The notes: a model not told the origin generated them from the letters alone. A stretch of 64,000 bases of DNA from Pseudoblastomonas marina (GCF_014641655.1 NZ_BMID01000001.1:1850427-1914426); one strand, 5' to 3'; positions 19,739-30,271 are shown, counted from the first letter of the stretch. Numbers and translations: made by a program.

Positions 19739-19816
19739 CGTCATTCCCGCGCAGGCGGGAATCCGGGATAGCTCAGCGCTTCATCGCTCTGGATCCCCGC
19801 CTGCGCGGGGATGACG
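19739..19816. repeat. REP-like long inverted repeat
   Basis: Two 26-nt arms (19739-19764 and 19791-19816) are reverse complements with two mismatches. Each contains a smaller GC-rich palindrome around GCGCAGGC. It sits between the convergent ends of ccmB and map. Elements beginning CGTCATTCCCGCG recur widely in proteobacterial genomes as extragenic palindromes, so this is probably one copy of a dispersed family and may also end both transcripts. Confidence 0.8.
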
Positions 19817-19822
19817 TGGGGC

Positions 19823-20650
19823 TTACACACACCCCGGATGATGCCGCCCGGTCGGGCTTTCGGTGAAGATTTCCACCCCGTCCTCGGTGATCCCGATCGA
19901 GTGTTCGAACTGAGCGGATAGCTGGCGGTCCCGGGTGACGGCGGTCCAGCCGTCCTCGAGGATCTTGCCCGCCGGCTTCCCGGCATTGATCATCGGTTCG
20001 ATCGTGAAGAACATGCCCGGCTTGAGCTCCGGCCCGGTGCCCGCGCGCGCGGCGTGGATCACTTCGGGCGCGTCGTGGAACAGGCGCCCGAGGCCGTGCC
20101 CGCAGAATTCGCGCACCACGCCGTAGCGGCGCGCTTCGGCATGTTCCTGGATCGCCGCACCGATATCGCCGAGCCGGGCGCCGGGCTTCACCGCCTCGAT
20201 CCCGAGCATCAGGCATTCATAGGTCGTCTCGACCAGACGCCGCGCCTTGAGCGGCACCTCTCCGACGAAATACATGCGGCTCGTATCGCCGTGCCAGCCG
20301 TCCAGCTGCGGTGTCACGTCGATATTGAGGATATCGCCTTCCTTGAGCGCCTTGTCGCCCGGGATGCCGTGACAAATCACGTGATTGAGCGAGATGCACG
20401 AACTGTGGGTATAGCCGCGATAGCCGAGCGTCGCGGGCACCGCGCCGCCATCGAGCATCATCTCGCGGATGATGTCGTCGAGCTCGCCGGTGGTCACGCC
20501 CGGGCGGACATGGTCGTACATCGCGTCGAGGATCTTGGCGGCCAGCCGCCCGGCCTTGCGCATCCCGTCGAAACCGGCGGGGCCGTGCAGCTTGATCGTG
20601 CCATCGCGGATGAGCGGCTCGTGGCCCGTGATCTTTTCGTATCGTGTCAT
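19823..20650 (-). CDS. map: Type I methionine aminopeptidase
   Basis: Removes initiator methionine from nascent proteins. The 275-aa enzyme carries the five metal ligands of the family: Asp111 (NIDVT), Asp122 (HGDTSRMY), His185 (CGHGLGR), Glu218 (FTIEPM) and Glu249 (AQFEHSIGI). Substrate-binding His94 is in HVICHGIPG. ATG at 20650. Ends facing ccmB across the palindromic repeat. Confidence 0.96.
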   Translation of the reverse strand: MTRYEKITGHEPLIRDGTIKLHGPAGFDGMRKAGRLAAKILDAMYDHVRPGVTTGELDDIIREMMLDGGAVPATLGYRGYTHSSCISLNHVICHGIPGDKALKEGDILNIDVTPQLDGWHGDTSRMYFVGEVPLKARRLVETTYECLMLGIEAVKPGARLGDIGAAIQEHAEARRYGVVREFCGHGLGRLFHDAPEVIHAARAGTGPELKPGMFFTIEPMINAGKPAGKILEDGWTAVTRDRQLSAQFEHSIGITEDGVEIFTESPTGRHHPGCV

Positions 20651-20695
20651 GCTGCGCGATATAGGCGCACGTGCCGCAAAGTGCCAGCTAGCCGC

Positions 20696-21559
20696 TCAGT
20701 CGCGCGCGCCGGTCTCGCCCGGCAGCGCGAAGGCGCCCCGATAGCCCGGCTTGAGTGCGGCGATCACGCGGCGCGTCACCGGAATCTCGACCTCGTAGGA
20801 CCCTTCGGCATAGGGCCCTGCGGCATAGGGCGGAACGAGGATGCCGATCGTGTCGAACGCGTCGCCCGATTGCGAGCGCAGGACGAGCACCGCATCCTCG
20901 ATCGGGTCGATACAGGCATCGAACGGATCGTCGCTGTCCTTCGCCACCGGCTGCCCGCGGCGTTCGGCGCGCAGTTCGTCCAGCCGCGCGCAAAAGCGCT
21001 GGCGGATCGCTTCCAACAGCGCCTCGGGAGTGGCGAACAGGTCGACCGGCTTCACGCCCTTGCGTTCGCGATCGTTCCATACGAGCGAATCGAAGGTGTA
21101 CATGCCGTGCGCGCCGCCGAAGTAGGAATCGGTCTCCGCGACGAGACTCAGCCAGCCCGGCGGCCTCGCCGCGACCTTCCATTCGGTCGCCAGCGTGTGC
21201 GGACGGAATTCGTAGTTTTCGGCTTCGGAATCCTTCTTCGATTCCCGCGCCTGCTGGATCAGCGCGGTGCGCGCTTCCTCGAGCCGGCGGTCGAGTACCA
21301 TCCGCAGGCCCTGCCGCGAACCGGCTTCGCCCGGATAGGAGTAGGAAAACGAATAGAGTTCGGTCGAAAGCGAGACCTGCCGCGCACCCGCGCTCCCCGA
21401 ATCCTGCGCCGCCGCGACCCCGTCGCCACCCGCCGCCGTCGCCTTGGCGCGGGCTTCGGGATCGCTTTCGACATCGCCGTCGCGCCCGTCGCCGCCCGAG
21501 CAGCCTGCGGAACAGGCGACTAGGGCAAGCGTAATCATGGCAGGCGCGAATCTGCGCAT
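20696..21559 (-). CDS. Putative lipoprotein with RsiV-like DUF3298/DUF4163 domain
   Basis: An N-terminal MRRFAPAMITLALVAC with a lipobox-like LVAC, then a Gly/Asp/Ala-rich linker (about 20-60). A C-terminal domain contains the SYFGGAHG motif characteristic of DUF3298 proteins such as RsiV and PdaC, which in other bacteria bind cell-wall saccharides or lysozyme. No anti-sigma N-terminus is present. ATG 21559 is preferred over 21571 because the AAGGAG element abuts the latter. It is divergent from the aminopeptidase gene. Confidence 0.7.
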   Translation of the reverse strand: MRRFAPAMITLALVACSAGCSGGDGRDGDVESDPEARAKATAAGGDGVAAAQDSGSAGARQVSLSTELYSFSYSYPGEAGSRQGLRMVLDRRLEEARTALIQQARESKKDSEAENYEFRPHTLATEWKVAARPPGWLSLVAETDSYFGGAHGMYTFDSLVWNDRERKGVKPVDLFATPEALLEAIRQRFCARLDELRAERRGQPVAKDSDDPFDACIDPIEDAVLVLRSQSGDAFDTIGILVPPYAAGPYAEGSYEVEIPVTRRVIAALKPGYRGAFALPGETGARD

Positions 21560-21611
21560 TTCTCGACCCATCTCCTTGCAGAAACCGCCGCAGAGCGGTC
21601 AGGACGACACA

Positions 21612-23000
<1,389 letters not shown>

Positions 23001-23055
23001 GCTTGCCAGCCACCCTGGCGCGAATTAGGGGCAACCGAACTTTGGGGCGAATATC

Positions 23056-23403
23056 TTGAACGAAACGATCACCGGCAATTTCGGACTGACCGGACCGGTT
23101 TCCTGGCCGGACCCGACGCGCGCGCCGATCCGCGGCGACCTCGCGCATATCGCGCTCGCCGGACGCTTCCTCGTGCCCCATTACGCGGTGCCGCAAGCGC
23201 GGCTTGTGACCTGCGACACGCCGATGTGGATCGGCGCGCAGAAGCCCGAGGACAAGCACGGCGATCTCGCCGAAGGTTCGATCTTCGACGTGCTCGACAT
23301 TTCGGGCGAGTGGGCGTGGGGTATCGAGCACAGCGACAGCGAGGACGGGCTCGGCGGCAAGGTCGGCTGGGTGAAGATCGCCGATCTCGGCGAGCCGCTT
23401 TGA
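23056..23403 (+). CDS. Stand-alone SH3-like domain protein, related to N-terminus of NlpC/P60 peptidases
   Basis: 115 aa with a TTG start at 23056; GGGGCG at 23044-23049 could serve as ribosome-binding site and no ATG is available upstream. The first 45 residues (LAHIALAGRFLVPHYAVPQ) followed by a bacterial SH3 fold (MWIGAQ, GDLAEGSIFDVLDISGEWAWG, GKVGWVKIADL) match the N-terminal part of YkfC-type NlpC/P60 endopeptidases, which often follow an M17 aminopeptidase gene. The catalytic C40 domain with its Cys/His is absent. It may be a reduced gene or an independent binding module. Confidence 0.65.
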   Translation: MNETITGNFGLTGPVSWPDPTRAPIRGDLAHIALAGRFLVPHYAVPQARLVTCDTPMWIGAQKPEDKHGDLAEGSIFDVLDISGEWAWGIEHSDSEDGLGGKVGWVKIADLGEPL

Positions 23404-23413
23404 GTCCGCGCGC

Positions 23414-24337
23414 ATGATCGAGGTATTCGTCGACGGGGCCTCTGGCACCACCGGGCTCGAGATCGTCGAACGGCTCTGCAAGCATCCCGATTTCACCCCG
23501 GTCGTTCTCGACGAGGCGCAGCGCAAGGATCGCGAGGCGCGGCGCGAGGCGCTCAACGACAGCGACTTCGCCGTGCTCTGCCTGCCCGATGTCGCCGCGC
23601 GCGACGCGATCGAACTGGTCGACGATGCCGCGCGGGTGCGGATCGTCGATGCGTCCTCCGCCCATCGCACTGCCACTGGCTGGACCTACGGCTTTCCCGA
23701 GATCGGCTTTCGCGAGGAGATCGCCGACAGCGCGCGGGTCTCCAATCCGGGCTGCTACCCGACCGGCTTCCTCGCCGGGCTCGCCCCACTGGTCGCCGCC
23801 GGGCTGCTGCCTTCGGACTGGCCCTATTCGGTCCACGCGGTTTCGGGATATTCGGGCGGCGGCAAGGCGCTGATCGAGCGTATCGACAACGAGCCCGGCC
23901 TCGCCTGGCGCGGCTATGCGCTGTCGCTCGAGCACAAGCACCTCGACGAAATGCAGGTCCACTGCGGGCTTGCCCACGCGCCGATCTTTTCTCCCGCGGT
24001 CGCCCCGGCGTTTCGCGGGATGGTGGTCGAGGTCCCGCTGCCGCTCGATGCGATCGCGGGCGCGGCGCCGGTGCCCGAGTTGCGCGCGCATCTCGCGGCG
24101 ACCTATCGCGACAGCAAGGTCGTCCGCTTCCTCGACAACCTGCCCGAGGAGCTGGTGCTCGATCGCGAAAGCGGTGCTTGGGACGGGCTGGTGCTCCGCC
24201 TGCTCGCGTCGGAGGACGGCCGCCGCGCCAAGCTGGTCGCGACGCTCGACAATCTCGGCAAGGGGGCGAGCGGCGCGGCGCTGCAGAACCTCAACCTGAT
24301 GGCGGGCCTGCCCGAAACGCGCGGTCTCGCGCTCTGA
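23414..24337 (+). CDS. argC: N-acetyl-gamma-glutamyl-phosphate reductase, type 2 (ArgC)
   Basis: NADPH-dependent third step of arginine biosynthesis. The 307-aa length and the N-terminus FVDGASGTTGLEIVERL mark the short type 2 enzyme. The catalytic cysteine is in SNPGCYPTGF (Cys114), with SGYSGGGKAL and EHKHLDEMQ following, the latter carrying the conserved histidine. ATG at 23414 lies 10 bp after the SH3 gene, so they are probably co-transcribed. Confidence 0.94.
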   Translation: MIEVFVDGASGTTGLEIVERLCKHPDFTPVVLDEAQRKDREARREALNDSDFAVLCLPDVAARDAIELVDDAARVRIVDASSAHRTATGWTYGFPEIGFREEIADSARVSNPGCYPTGFLAGLAPLVAAGLLPSDWPYSVHAVSGYSGGGKALIERIDNEPGLAWRGYALSLEHKHLDEMQVHCGLAHAPIFSPAVAPAFRGMVVEVPLPLDAIAGAAPVPELRAHLAATYRDSKVVRFLDNLPEELVLDRESGAWDGLVLRLLASEDGRRAKLVATLDNLGKGASGAALQNLNLMAGLPETRGLAL

Positions 24338-24436
24338 CCGGATCGCTTTCCACGAACCGTGCATAAGATACCGCAGTGCACAATGACGGTCTTTCCCCTC
24401 GCGCAATCATCCTCTAGCGTCACGCGCCATGATTGA

Positions 24437-24832
<396 letters not shown>

Positions 24833-24892
24833 CGTTGATAGACTAACCGCACACTCTCCACACACCCTCATACCCCACGGAAGGGCCCTCCC

Positions 24893-26302
24893 ATGGCAAG
24901 CGCCAAAGACATTCTGAAACAGATCAAGGACGAAGAGATCGAATGGGTCGATCTTCGTTTCACCGACCCCAAGGGCAAGTGGCAGCACCTCTCGATGGTG
25001 GCCTCCGCGCTCGACGAGGACATGCTCGAGGACGGGCTGATGTTCGACGGCTCGTCGATCGCCGGCTGGAAGGCCATCAACGAAAGCGACATGATCCTGC
25101 GCCCCGATCTCGACAGCATCTATGTCGATCCGTTCAGCGCCACCCCGATGCTCATCGCATTCTGCGACATCGTCGAACCCTCGACCGGCGAACTTTACGG
25201 CCGCGACCCGCGCTCGACCGCCAAGCGCGCCGAGGCCTATCTCAAGTCGACCGGGATCGGCGACACGATCTATGTCGGCCCCGAAGCCGAGTTCTTCATG
25301 TTCGACGACGTCCGCTTCGAAGACGGCTATGCCGGTTCGGGCTACGCGATCGACGATATCGAGCTGCCGACCAATAGCGGCAAGGAATACGAGATGGGCA
25401 ACATGGCCCACCGTCCGCGCGCCAAGGGCGGCTATTTCCCTGTTGCGCCGGTCGACAGCGCGGGCGACATCCGCGCCGAGATGGTCTCGACGATGATCGA
25501 GATGGGCCTCGATTGCGACAAGCACCACCACGAAGTCGCCGCCGCGCAGCACGAGCTCGGCCTGACCTTCTCCGAGCTGACCACCTGCGCCGACCAGATG
25601 CAGATCTACAAGTATGTCGTGCACCAGGTCGCGCATGCCTACGGCAAGACCGCGACCTTCATGCCCAAGCCGATCAAGGACGATAACGGTTCGGGCATGC
25701 ACACCCACATGTCGATCTGGAAGGACGGCAAGCCGCTATTCGCGGGCAATGAATATGCCGGCCTCAGCGAAACCTGCCTGTTCTTCATCGGCGGCGTCAT
25801 CAAGCACGCCAAGGCGCTGAACGCCTTCACCAACCCGACCACCAACAGCTACAAGCGGCTGGTGCCGGGCTTCGAGGCGCCGGTGCTCCTGGCTTACTCC
25901 GCGCGCAACCGCTCGGCTTCTTGCCGCATCCCCTACGGTGCGGGCGAGAAGGCCAAGCGCGTCGAATTCCGCTTCCCCGATGCGATGGCCAACCCCTACC
26001 TCGCCTATTCGGCGCTGCTGATGGCGGGCCTCGACGGGATCCGGAACAAGATCCATCCGGGCGAGGCGATGGACAAGAACCTCTACGACCTGCCGCCAGC
26101 CGAACTGGCCGACGTGCCGACCGTCTGCGGATCATTGCGCGAGGCGCTCGAGGCGCTCGAGGCCGACAACGACTTCCTGACCGAGGGCGGCGTGTTCACC
26201 GAAGAACAGCTCGACGCCTATATCGAGCTCAAATGGGACGAGGTCCTACGCCTCGAAACCACCCCGGCTCCGGTCGAATTCGACATGTATTACAGCGCCT
26301 GA
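24893..26302 (+). CDS. glnA: Type I glutamine synthetase (GlnA)
   Basis: Dodecameric enzyme making glutamine from glutamate, ammonia and ATP. It is 469 aa, as expected for GS-I beta. Visible signatures are [11 protein letters not shown], the metal/glutamate region [28 protein letters not shown] (ATP/metal), and [10 protein letters not shown]. Tyr398 in [10 protein letters not shown] is the adenylylation site used by GlnE, so activity is presumably controlled post-translationally by PII. RBS GGGAAGGG-like purines precede the ATG. Confidence 0.97.
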   Translation: MASAKDILKQIKDEEIEWVDLRFTDPKGKWQHLSMVASALDEDMLEDGLMFDGSSIAGWKAINESDMILRPDLDSIYVDPFSATPMLIAFCDIVEPSTGELYGRDPRSTAKRAEAYLKSTGIGDTIYVGPEAEFFMFDDVRFEDGYAGSGYAIDDIELPTNSGKEYEMGNMAHRPRAKGGYFPVAPVDSAGDIRAEMVSTMIEMGLDCDKHHHEVAAAQHELGLTFSELTTCADQMQIYKYVVHQVAHAYGKTATFMPKPIKDDNGSGMHTHMSIWKDGKPLFAGNEYAGLSETCLFFIGGVIKHAKALNAFTNPTTNSYKRLVPGFEAPVLLAYSARNRSASCRIPYGAGEKAKRVEFRFPDAMANPYLAYSALLMAGLDGIRNKIHPGEAMDKNLYDLPPAELADVPTVCGSLREALEALEADNDFLTEGGVFTEEQLDAYIELKWDEVLRLETTPAPVEFDMYYSA

Positions 26303-26304
26303 TC

Positions 26305-26334
26305 GCGCGGCGTAACATTTTGGTTACGCCGCGC
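26305..26334 (+). terminator. Strong hairpin just after glnA
   Basis: Perfect 12-bp stem, arms 26305-26316 and 26323-26334, loop ATTTTG. There is no T-run after it, so it may stabilise the 3' end or act with the terminator 27 bp downstream. Confidence 0.6.
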
Positions 26335-26360
26335 CGCTAAGCGCTGCGTCTACCGAGCGA

Positions 26361-26390
26361 AGGGCGGCGGAGCGATCCGCCGCCCTTTTT
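26361..26390 (+). terminator. Intrinsic terminator of glnB-glnA
   Basis: Perfect 11-bp stem AGGGCGGCGGA / TCCGCCGCCCT with a GCGA tetraloop (26361-26386) followed by TTTTT: a textbook rho-independent terminator. Confidence 0.92.
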
Positions 26391-26392
26391 GT

Positions 26393-27076
26393 CTAAAAAG
26401 GCGCGGGTCGCTTCTGCGCCACCGAGGCCTGTCTGTTCGGATCCCGCGGCAAGTTGACCCACGTGATCACACTGCCCGGCATGCCGAGCCAAAGCGTTGC
26501 GCCGTTACTGGTTTCCAGGATCATCCAAGCCGAGAGCGAAGCCAGGTTTTTCCGCACCCTTTCAGGATCGTCGCAATAGGTTTCACTGATTTCCGACGCG
26601 CACCGAAACGGCCGATCACCACGGCGAAAGGCGTCGAGCTCGCTCAGCTTTTTGATACCGTCGACCGGTTCGAGCGGGGGCATGATCCCCGAGTAGCTCG
26701 CGAACTGGCACGGAATGGTGGGTGACCACGCCACCTCCGGTCGACGGGTGACCCGGTAGCGGACCCACCGTTGCTCAGCGTCGTCGGCTCCCGGAACGAC
26801 GAAATAGGCCCGGAAGGAGGTTCGTTGACATCCATCTCCGACCCGCTCCGGCATCTCCTTTAGGATTATCGACCCTTCGTTGGCGGGCATCATCGGTCCC
26901 ACGTTTCTACCGAAAGTGGCTTCCGTGATTTGTCCATGATCTTCGCCCTGTAAGATGAGCTCGCCGAGCTCTGCCGGGGACTTTCCTTCCAGATCGTCGT
27001 GCAGGAAATATACGAGCGGCTGTGAAGCACCGATTGCCCCAAACCCCAAAACCATGGAAATGAATAGGCCCCGCAT
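26393..27076 (-). CDS. Hypothetical secreted protein
   Basis: From ATG 27076 the product is 227 aa, starting MRGLFISMVLGFGAIGASQPL, a probable signal peptide. A GTG at 27094 would add six residues. Four or more cysteines in the mature part (GDGCQRTSF, IPCQFAS, PFRCASE, TYCDDPE) suggest disulfides in the periplasm. No family recognised. The composition is less GC-rich than its neighbours, which may indicate transfer. It faces glnA and ends 2 bp beyond the glnA terminator T-run. Confidence 0.65.
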   Translation of the reverse strand: MRGLFISMVLGFGAIGASQPLVYFLHDDLEGKSPAELGELILQGEDHGQITEATFGRNVGPMMPANEGSIILKEMPERVGDGCQRTSFRAYFVVPGADDAEQRWVRYRVTRRPEVAWSPTIPCQFASYSGIMPPLEPVDGIKKLSELDAFRRGDRPFRCASEISETYCDDPERVRKNLASLSAWMILETSNGATLWLGMPGSVITWVNLPRDPNRQASVAQKRPAPF

Positions 27077-27189
27077 AACAAAATGATAGCGCACCCTTAC
27101 TCAAACGACAATTACGGCCGCGTTCGCGCGGTCTGACGCCGTTTCGTCGGTCTCAGGAGACCTTTTCCCGTCTAGCGCGTTGAGGCGGC

Positions 27190-28458
27190 ATGGACGGTCC
27201 CTTTTTCGGTATCTCGGCGTACCATATCCTGCTGGTCGGGTGCGGCTTCGCGATCGTGGTGGCCTATTGGTTGCCGCGCTATTTCTCCGGGCGCGAACCG
27301 GCCGCTTCGGGTCTGCTTATCATCGGCGGGCTGCTGGTATTCGGCCTGCTGCCCGGCGTTCCCGAGGCCTTCAGCCCGATCGATCGCCCGAAGTTCTGGG
27401 AGATCGCCAGCGAATTCGCCGTCATCATCGCGCTGTTCGGGACGGGTATCCGCATCGACCGGGTGACCGGCAAGGGATTGTGGGGGCCGACCGCGCGGCT
27501 GCTTGCCATCGCGATGCCGCTTTCGATGCTCGGCGTGGTACTGATCGGCTCGGTGGCGGGGCTGACGATCGCCGGTGCGGTGCTGCTCGCCGCGGTGCTC
27601 GCGCCGACCGATCCTGTGCTCGCTGCCGACGTCCAGGTCGGCCCGCCGCTCGAAGGCGGCGAACATCCGGTGCGGCTGGCGCTGACCACCGAAGCGGGCC
27701 TCAACGATGGCCTCGCCTTCCCCTTCGTCTATCTCGCGATCTTCATCGTCGCGGCGCAGGGCGGGGTGGCCGACTGGCTGGGCGAATGGTTCGCGCTTTA
27801 CGTCGTCTACAAGATTGCGGTCGGGGTCCTCGCCGGGATCGCGGCGGGCTGGATCCTGGGCAAGGTGCTGTTCGTCCTGCCCCGCGCCAACCCGCTGGCG
27901 ATGACCGGCAGCGGTGTGATCTCGCTTGCCGGGGTGCTGCTGACCTACGGCGCGACCGAACTGATCGAGGGCTACGGCTTCATCGCTGCTTTCGTTATGG
28001 GGCTGGTGTTGCGCCGGGCCGAGGCCGACCATGAATATCACGGGCGGCTGCACAGCTTTTCCGAAGCGCTCGAGCACGCGGTCACCGCGATCCTGCTGGT
28101 GCTGCTCGGCGGAGCGATCCCCGCGCTGCTCCCCTATCTCGACTGGTCGCACGCGCTGCTCGGCCTCGCGCTGATCTTCCTCATTCGCCCCGCGACGGGA
28201 ATGGTGGCGCTGGCCGGCACGAGGCTGTCGCTCAAGCAGCGTGGCGTGGTCGCCTTCTACGGCGTGCGCGGGATCGGCTCGATCTATTACATGGCCTATG
28301 CCGGGGCGCAGCTCGACCTGGTCGACGAAGGCGCGCTGTGGGCGACGGTGGTGTTCACCATCCTCGTCTCGACCCTCGTCCACGGGTTCAGCGCGGGCAG
28401 CGTCGTCTGGGCCGCCACCCATGACGAGAATTCGGAAATCGCGCCCGAGAAGTCCTGA
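27190..28458 (+). CDS. Na+/H+ antiporter, CPA1/NhaP type
   Basis: Polytopic membrane exchanger of 422 aa with about twelve hydrophobic helices. Family hallmarks are the ion-binding segment LAPTDPVLAADVQVG, the EAGLNDGLAFPFVY helix with paired acidic residues, and RPATGMVALAG with GVRGIGSIYYMAYA in the C-terminal half. It lacks a long cytoplasmic tail. A small GGTCTC-AG-GAGACC palindrome followed by TTTT lies at 27149-27166 upstream. Confidence 0.88.
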   Translation: MDGPFFGISAYHILLVGCGFAIVVAYWLPRYFSGREPAASGLLIIGGLLVFGLLPGVPEAFSPIDRPKFWEIASEFAVIIALFGTGIRIDRVTGKGLWGPTARLLAIAMPLSMLGVVLIGSVAGLTIAGAVLLAAVLAPTDPVLAADVQVGPPLEGGEHPVRLALTTEAGLNDGLAFPFVYLAIFIVAAQGGVADWLGEWFALYVVYKIAVGVLAGIAAGWILGKVLFVLPRANPLAMTGSGVISLAGVLLTYGATELIEGYGFIAAFVMGLVLRRAEADHEYHGRLHSFSEALEHAVTAILLVLLGGAIPALLPYLDWSHALLGLALIFLIRPATGMVALAGTRLSLKQRGVVAFYGVRGIGSIYYMAYAGAQLDLVDEGALWATVVFTILVSTLVHGFSAGSVVWAATHDENSEIAPEKS

Positions 28459-28479
28459 TCCGGGCGATCCGCCGAAGGT

Positions 28480-29126
28480 TCAGCGCATCGCCAGCATGCC
28501 GCGTTTGGCAACGACGACGAAGGCCGCGAGCAGGGTCAGGCCCCAGAGTCGAGCGGCGCGGGCCCGGCCGTGTAGTCGAGATGCGCGGCGATCGCCCAGC
28601 CGCCGCCGACGAAGAAGAGGAGGTAGAACGCGGTCGCCCCGGTTTCGCGGCCGATCGCGCGCATCAGTTCGTCCTGCCGCTTGTGCGAAGCGATCGAGGC
28701 ATAGATTGCGACGATCATCAGGCCGACGATCGCCAGCAACGCCGACGATGGCGCGTTCGGCCCCGCCGGCGCCGCCAGCGCCGCGACGATCAGCGCCGCG
28801 CCCGCCGTGACCATGCCCAGCCCGCTCATCGACAGCTGGTATTTCTGCTCGCGCAGTTCCTCGGCATCCTCGACATTGAGGAAGGACGCACCCGCCTTGG
28901 GGGCCACCACGCCGGCGAGCACCGCGATCGCGGTGACGAGATAGGTCACCCCCACCAAGGCGGCGATCTCGCGCGAAGCGCCCAGATCACCGAGCGTGCC
29001 GGTGTCGGCCAGCTGCATGAAGCCGAACGCCCCGAGGAAACCGGCCACCCCGCCCAATCCGAGGGCGAAAAGGGTCTTCTTCAGCTTGCGCGACTTTTCC
29101 GTCGCTTCGGTGGTCGTGTCAGTCAT
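28480..29126 (-). pseudogene. Polytopic membrane protein paired with the XRE regulator, likely frameshifted at the C-terminus
   Basis: As it reads, the ORF runs 29126-28536 (196 aa) with five hydrophobic helices (about 20-44, 55-77, 100-120, 130-148, 165-186) and ends abruptly ...APLDSGA. In the -1 frame, right across the stop, the sequence continues from 28548 to the TGA at 28480-28482 as LWGLTLLAAFVVVAKRGMLA, a perfect sixth helix ending in basic residues. A one-base change near the GGGG run at 28541-28544 or just before it explains this. It is either a real truncation or a sequencing error. The start overlaps the regulator gene by 8 bp, so the two form one cassette. Function unknown. Confidence 0.7.
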
Positions 29127-29328
29127 GTTCGGGCTCCCATTCGTCGAGGAAAATTTCGGGCACCGGCACGGCGAACAACTTCGCCATCCGCAGCGCCAAT
29201 GGCAGTGAGGGATCGTACTTGTCGGTCTCGACCGCGTTGATCGTCTGCCGCGACACGCCGAGCCGCCGGGCCAGTTCGCCCTGGCTCCAGCCCGCCTCCT
29301 CGCGGAAATGCTTCACGCGGTTGTGCAC
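29119..29328 (-). CDS. Small XRE-family helix-turn-helix regulator
   Basis: 69 aa, almost only the DNA-binding domain: WSQGELARRLGVSRQTINAVE forms the helix-turn-helix (about 14-34), followed by DPSLPLALRMAKLFAVPVPEIF. This matches the family of compact XRE regulators that sit beside a membrane protein gene. GTG start at 29328 with GGGAGG upstream. The stop overlaps the membrane protein start. Palindromic GTAAAG operators in its own promoter imply autoregulation. Confidence 0.9.
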   Translation of the reverse strand: MHNRVKHFREEAGWSQGELARRLGVSRQTINAVETDKYDPSLPLALRMAKLFAVPVPEIFLDEWEPEHD

Positions 29329-29347
29329 CGAATCGCCTCCCTTGCCT

Positions 29348-29363
29348 GTAAAGAGCTCTTTAC
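29348..29363. promoter_or_regulatory. Perfect 16-bp palindrome, predicted XRE operator
   Basis: GTAAAGAGCTCTTTAC is its own reverse complement. It covers the predicted -10 (TAAAGA, 29362-29357, minus strand) of the XRE gene, whose -35 TTGACT is at 29386-29381 with an 18-nt spacer. Binding here would block polymerase, so autorepression is the simplest reading. Confidence 0.7.
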
Positions 29364-29398
29364 TGTAAAGAACATTTGACAGTCAAGAGGTCTTTACA
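29364..29398. promoter_or_regulatory. Second pair of TGTAAAGA half-sites around the XRE -35
   Basis: TGTAAAGA (29364-29371) and TCTTTACA (29391-29398) are perfect inverted 8-mers, 19 bp apart, flanking the -35. They share the TAAAG core with the palindrome at 29348-29363. The rest of the gap up to 29647 holds AT-richer DNA with no gene that I can support. Confidence 0.55.
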
Positions 29399-29647
29399 CC
29401 CCCGCACCCGCCGCATTTCCTACATGCGCGGTTTCGGGCACACTGATCCGCGTGATGTCGACTCCCTCGATTTTCCCAGTAAATCCTCAGCCTTGGCGGC
29501 GTGCGCGCGGGGCGAATTATTTCTCTCCTGAACAGTGTAACACCCGGTCCATGCCTCCTCGCGGCATCCGGTGCCCGCCGTTTTCCTACTTGGCCCAAAT
29601 CGCTTACATGGTCCGGCTGTCCATCGTGAACGAGGAGAGCCCCAACC

Positions 29648-30271
29648 ATGAACCGCCAGCCGATATTCGACTGTGTCCGCGACCTGCTCGGGCGGGGGTT
29701 CCGGCAGTACGAGGTCGACCGGATAGACGCGGCGATCGATCGCGCGACCGGGGCGATCGCGGCGCGCCCTGCGCCGCTGGTGCAGCCGGGGGAAGACCGG
29801 CCGCGACGCCTCCGGCTCGGCGCGGAAGGCCGTGCGCTGATCTGCAAGTGGGAGGGGTGCCACCGGCAGCGCGCCGACGGGCGCGTCGAAGCCTATCCCG
29901 ATCCCGGCAGTGCGGATGGCCACCCCTGGACGATCGGCTGGGGATCGACCGGGACGGGAATCGCGCGCGGGACGGTGTGGACGCGGGAGCAATGCGACCG
30001 GCGCTTCGATGCCGATCTCGCGCGTTACGCGGCGGAGGTCGAGCGCGCGCTGGGAGATGCTCCCACCACGCAGGCGCAGTTCGATGCGCTGGTGAGCTTC
30101 CACTACAATACCGGGGCGATCCGCCGCGCCACGCTGACGAAGCGCCACCGCGCCGGCGATTTCGTCGCGGCGGAACGCGAGTTCGGGCGCTGGATCTACA
30201 ACGATCGCCGCCCGCTCAGGGGCCTCGTCGACAGGCGTCGCGATGAGGTTTCGCTTTATCGCAAATGTTAA
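29648..30271 (+). CDS. GH24 lysozyme (phage-type muramidase)
   Basis: 207-aa protein that should cleave the glycan strands of peptidoglycan. After about 60 residues of unrelated N-terminal sequence comes the T4-lysozyme core: catalytic Glu69 in ICKWEGC, Asp85 in AYPDPGSAD and the TIGWGSTGTG turn. ALVSFHYNTGAIRRATLTK, FVAAEREFGRWIYND and GLVDRRRDEVSLY complete the fold. No signal peptide is obvious. No holin, spanin or phage structural gene is nearby, so it is a domesticated or housekeeping muramidase rather than part of a prophage. Confidence 0.88.
   Translation: MNRQPIFDCVRDLLGRGFRQYEVDRIDAAIDRATGAIAARPAPLVQPGEDRPRRLRLGAEGRALICKWEGCHRQRADGRVEAYPDPGSADGHPWTIGWGSTGTGIARGTVWTREQCDRRFDADLARYAAEVERALGDAPTTQAQFDALVSFHYNTGAIRRATLTKRHRAGDFVAAEREFGRWIYNDRRPLRGLVDRRRDEVSLYRKC

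Noticed and set aside
27149-27166. GGTCTC-AG-GAGACC followed by TTTT as a terminator
   Set aside because: A two-base loop cannot form a stable hairpin, and it lies upstream of the antiporter rather than after a plus-strand gene.
29648-30271. Prophage around the GH24 lysozyme
   Set aside because: No integrase, holin, capsid, tail gene or attachment-site duplication within several kilobases on either side.
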